Origin: a virus
Strand: one strand, 5' to 3'
DNA length: 36,890 bases
IMG/VR virus record: IMGVR_UViG_3300035698_016732
Span: 1 to 36,890 of that record
Made by a program: the position numbers and the translations under genes. Below, in pieces: positions 36,750-36,890 of the stretch. Numbering within the stretch: position 1 is the first letter of the stretch; each line of letters opens with the position of its first letter. Under the pieces are notes generated by a model. The model saw nothing but the letters and a program-made list of their open reading frames with translations, ran no database searches and was not told the DNA's origin.

Positions 36750-36890
36750 TTCTCCTCCTTAGTTATAATTACTGATATTATCTGCTTATCATATTCCCAC
36801 ATTTTTTCATCTAAATTTGTTCTACCTACAAACCAACTATCTATCTCATCATAGTCAGGGTTATTTCTTTCTACTACCCCACTTGCTATC
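36746..36890 (-). CDS. Hypothetical early protein, 5' truncated at window edge
   Basis: A frame open to the right edge gives 47 C-terminal residues (VVERNNPDYDEIDSWFVGRT and on to SVIITKEEK), ending in a TGA that overlaps the next start (ATGA). The N-terminus and start lie outside the window; no family is recognised from the visible part. Confidence 0.6.
   Translation of the reverse strand, partial: IASGVVERNNPDYDEIDSWFVGRTNLDEKMWEYDKQIISVIITKEEK

Noticed and set aside
1-36890. CRISPR array, insertion sequence or integrase/attachment site
   Set aside because: No regularly spaced repeats, transposase, terminal inverted repeats, integrase or recombinase motifs were found.

Overview
The window is a piece of a double-stranded DNA tailed-phage genome (free phage or prophage not decided; no integrase, capsid, portal or terminase gene is visible here). 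The DNA is strongly AT-rich, ribosome binding sites are close to the AAGGAGG consensus, TTG and GTG starts are common, and the lysis protein is a modular endolysin with a peptidoglycan-binding domain. Together these point to a Bacillota (Clostridia/Bacilli-like) host. The tail genes look siphovirus-like, but this is an inference from tail parts only.

Layout. (1) Positions 1-7722, plus strand: end of the late module, with a truncated tail hub/baseplate protein, a jelly-roll-like protein, a tail-collar-domain fibre, a coiled-coil protein, a glycoside-hydrolase-like protein, a bifunctional endolysin, two small membrane proteins (holin candidates) behind their own consensus-like promoter, and a metallophosphoesterase that appears to start at ATT. 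(2) 7728-7966: a tRNA-like structure, two hairpins and a tRNA-His(GTG). (3) 7976-13968, minus strand: replication/recombination and DNA modification, with a UDG-fused family A DNA polymerase, a Mom-like adenine-modification protein, an SSB-like protein, a Sak4-like ATPase and a Cas4/RecB-like nuclease. (4) 13965-24661, minus strand: an unusual metabolic cassette, with an Asp/Glu racemase, radical SAM protein, two paralogous SAM-dependent methyltransferases, a YopX-family protein, a TupA-like ATP-grasp enzyme, a DNA methyltransferase interrupted by an HNH endonuclease gene, and three glycosyltransferases. (5) 24692-31640, minus strand: SNF2-type helicase, MT-A70 methyltransferase, deoxyribosyltransferase-like protein, dATP/dGTP diphosphohydrolase-like protein, phosphoesterase, nucleotidyltransferase, a Vsr-like homing endonuclease, a RuvC-like resolvase, and many very short genes. 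(6) 31641-34198: a divergent promoter region and a lone plus-strand primase-polymerase/SF3 helicase. (7) 34195-36890, minus strand: a dense run of short early genes (zinc ribbons, coiled coils, single-membrane-span peptides).

The minus-strand genes are packed with ATGA, GTGA or TAATG stop/start overlaps, so translation is probably coupled. Several real genes are shorter than 60 codons; I added them by hand from reading frames, Shine-Dalgarno sequences and overlaps.

The most interesting items are: an HNH gene with a perfect TTGACA-N17-TATAAT promoter lying out of frame inside a DNA methyltransferase gene that stays open across it; the racemase/ATP-grasp/glycosyltransferase cassette, which may build or decorate an amino-acid-containing glycan; a terminator-like hairpin in the leader of the mom-like gene; two hairpins with 8-nt loop-loop complementarity at 29411-29515; a zinc-finger gene that needs a -1 shift at an A9 run; and a tRNA-like element without a normal anticodon arm. 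All function calls come from motifs read by eye; no database search was run.
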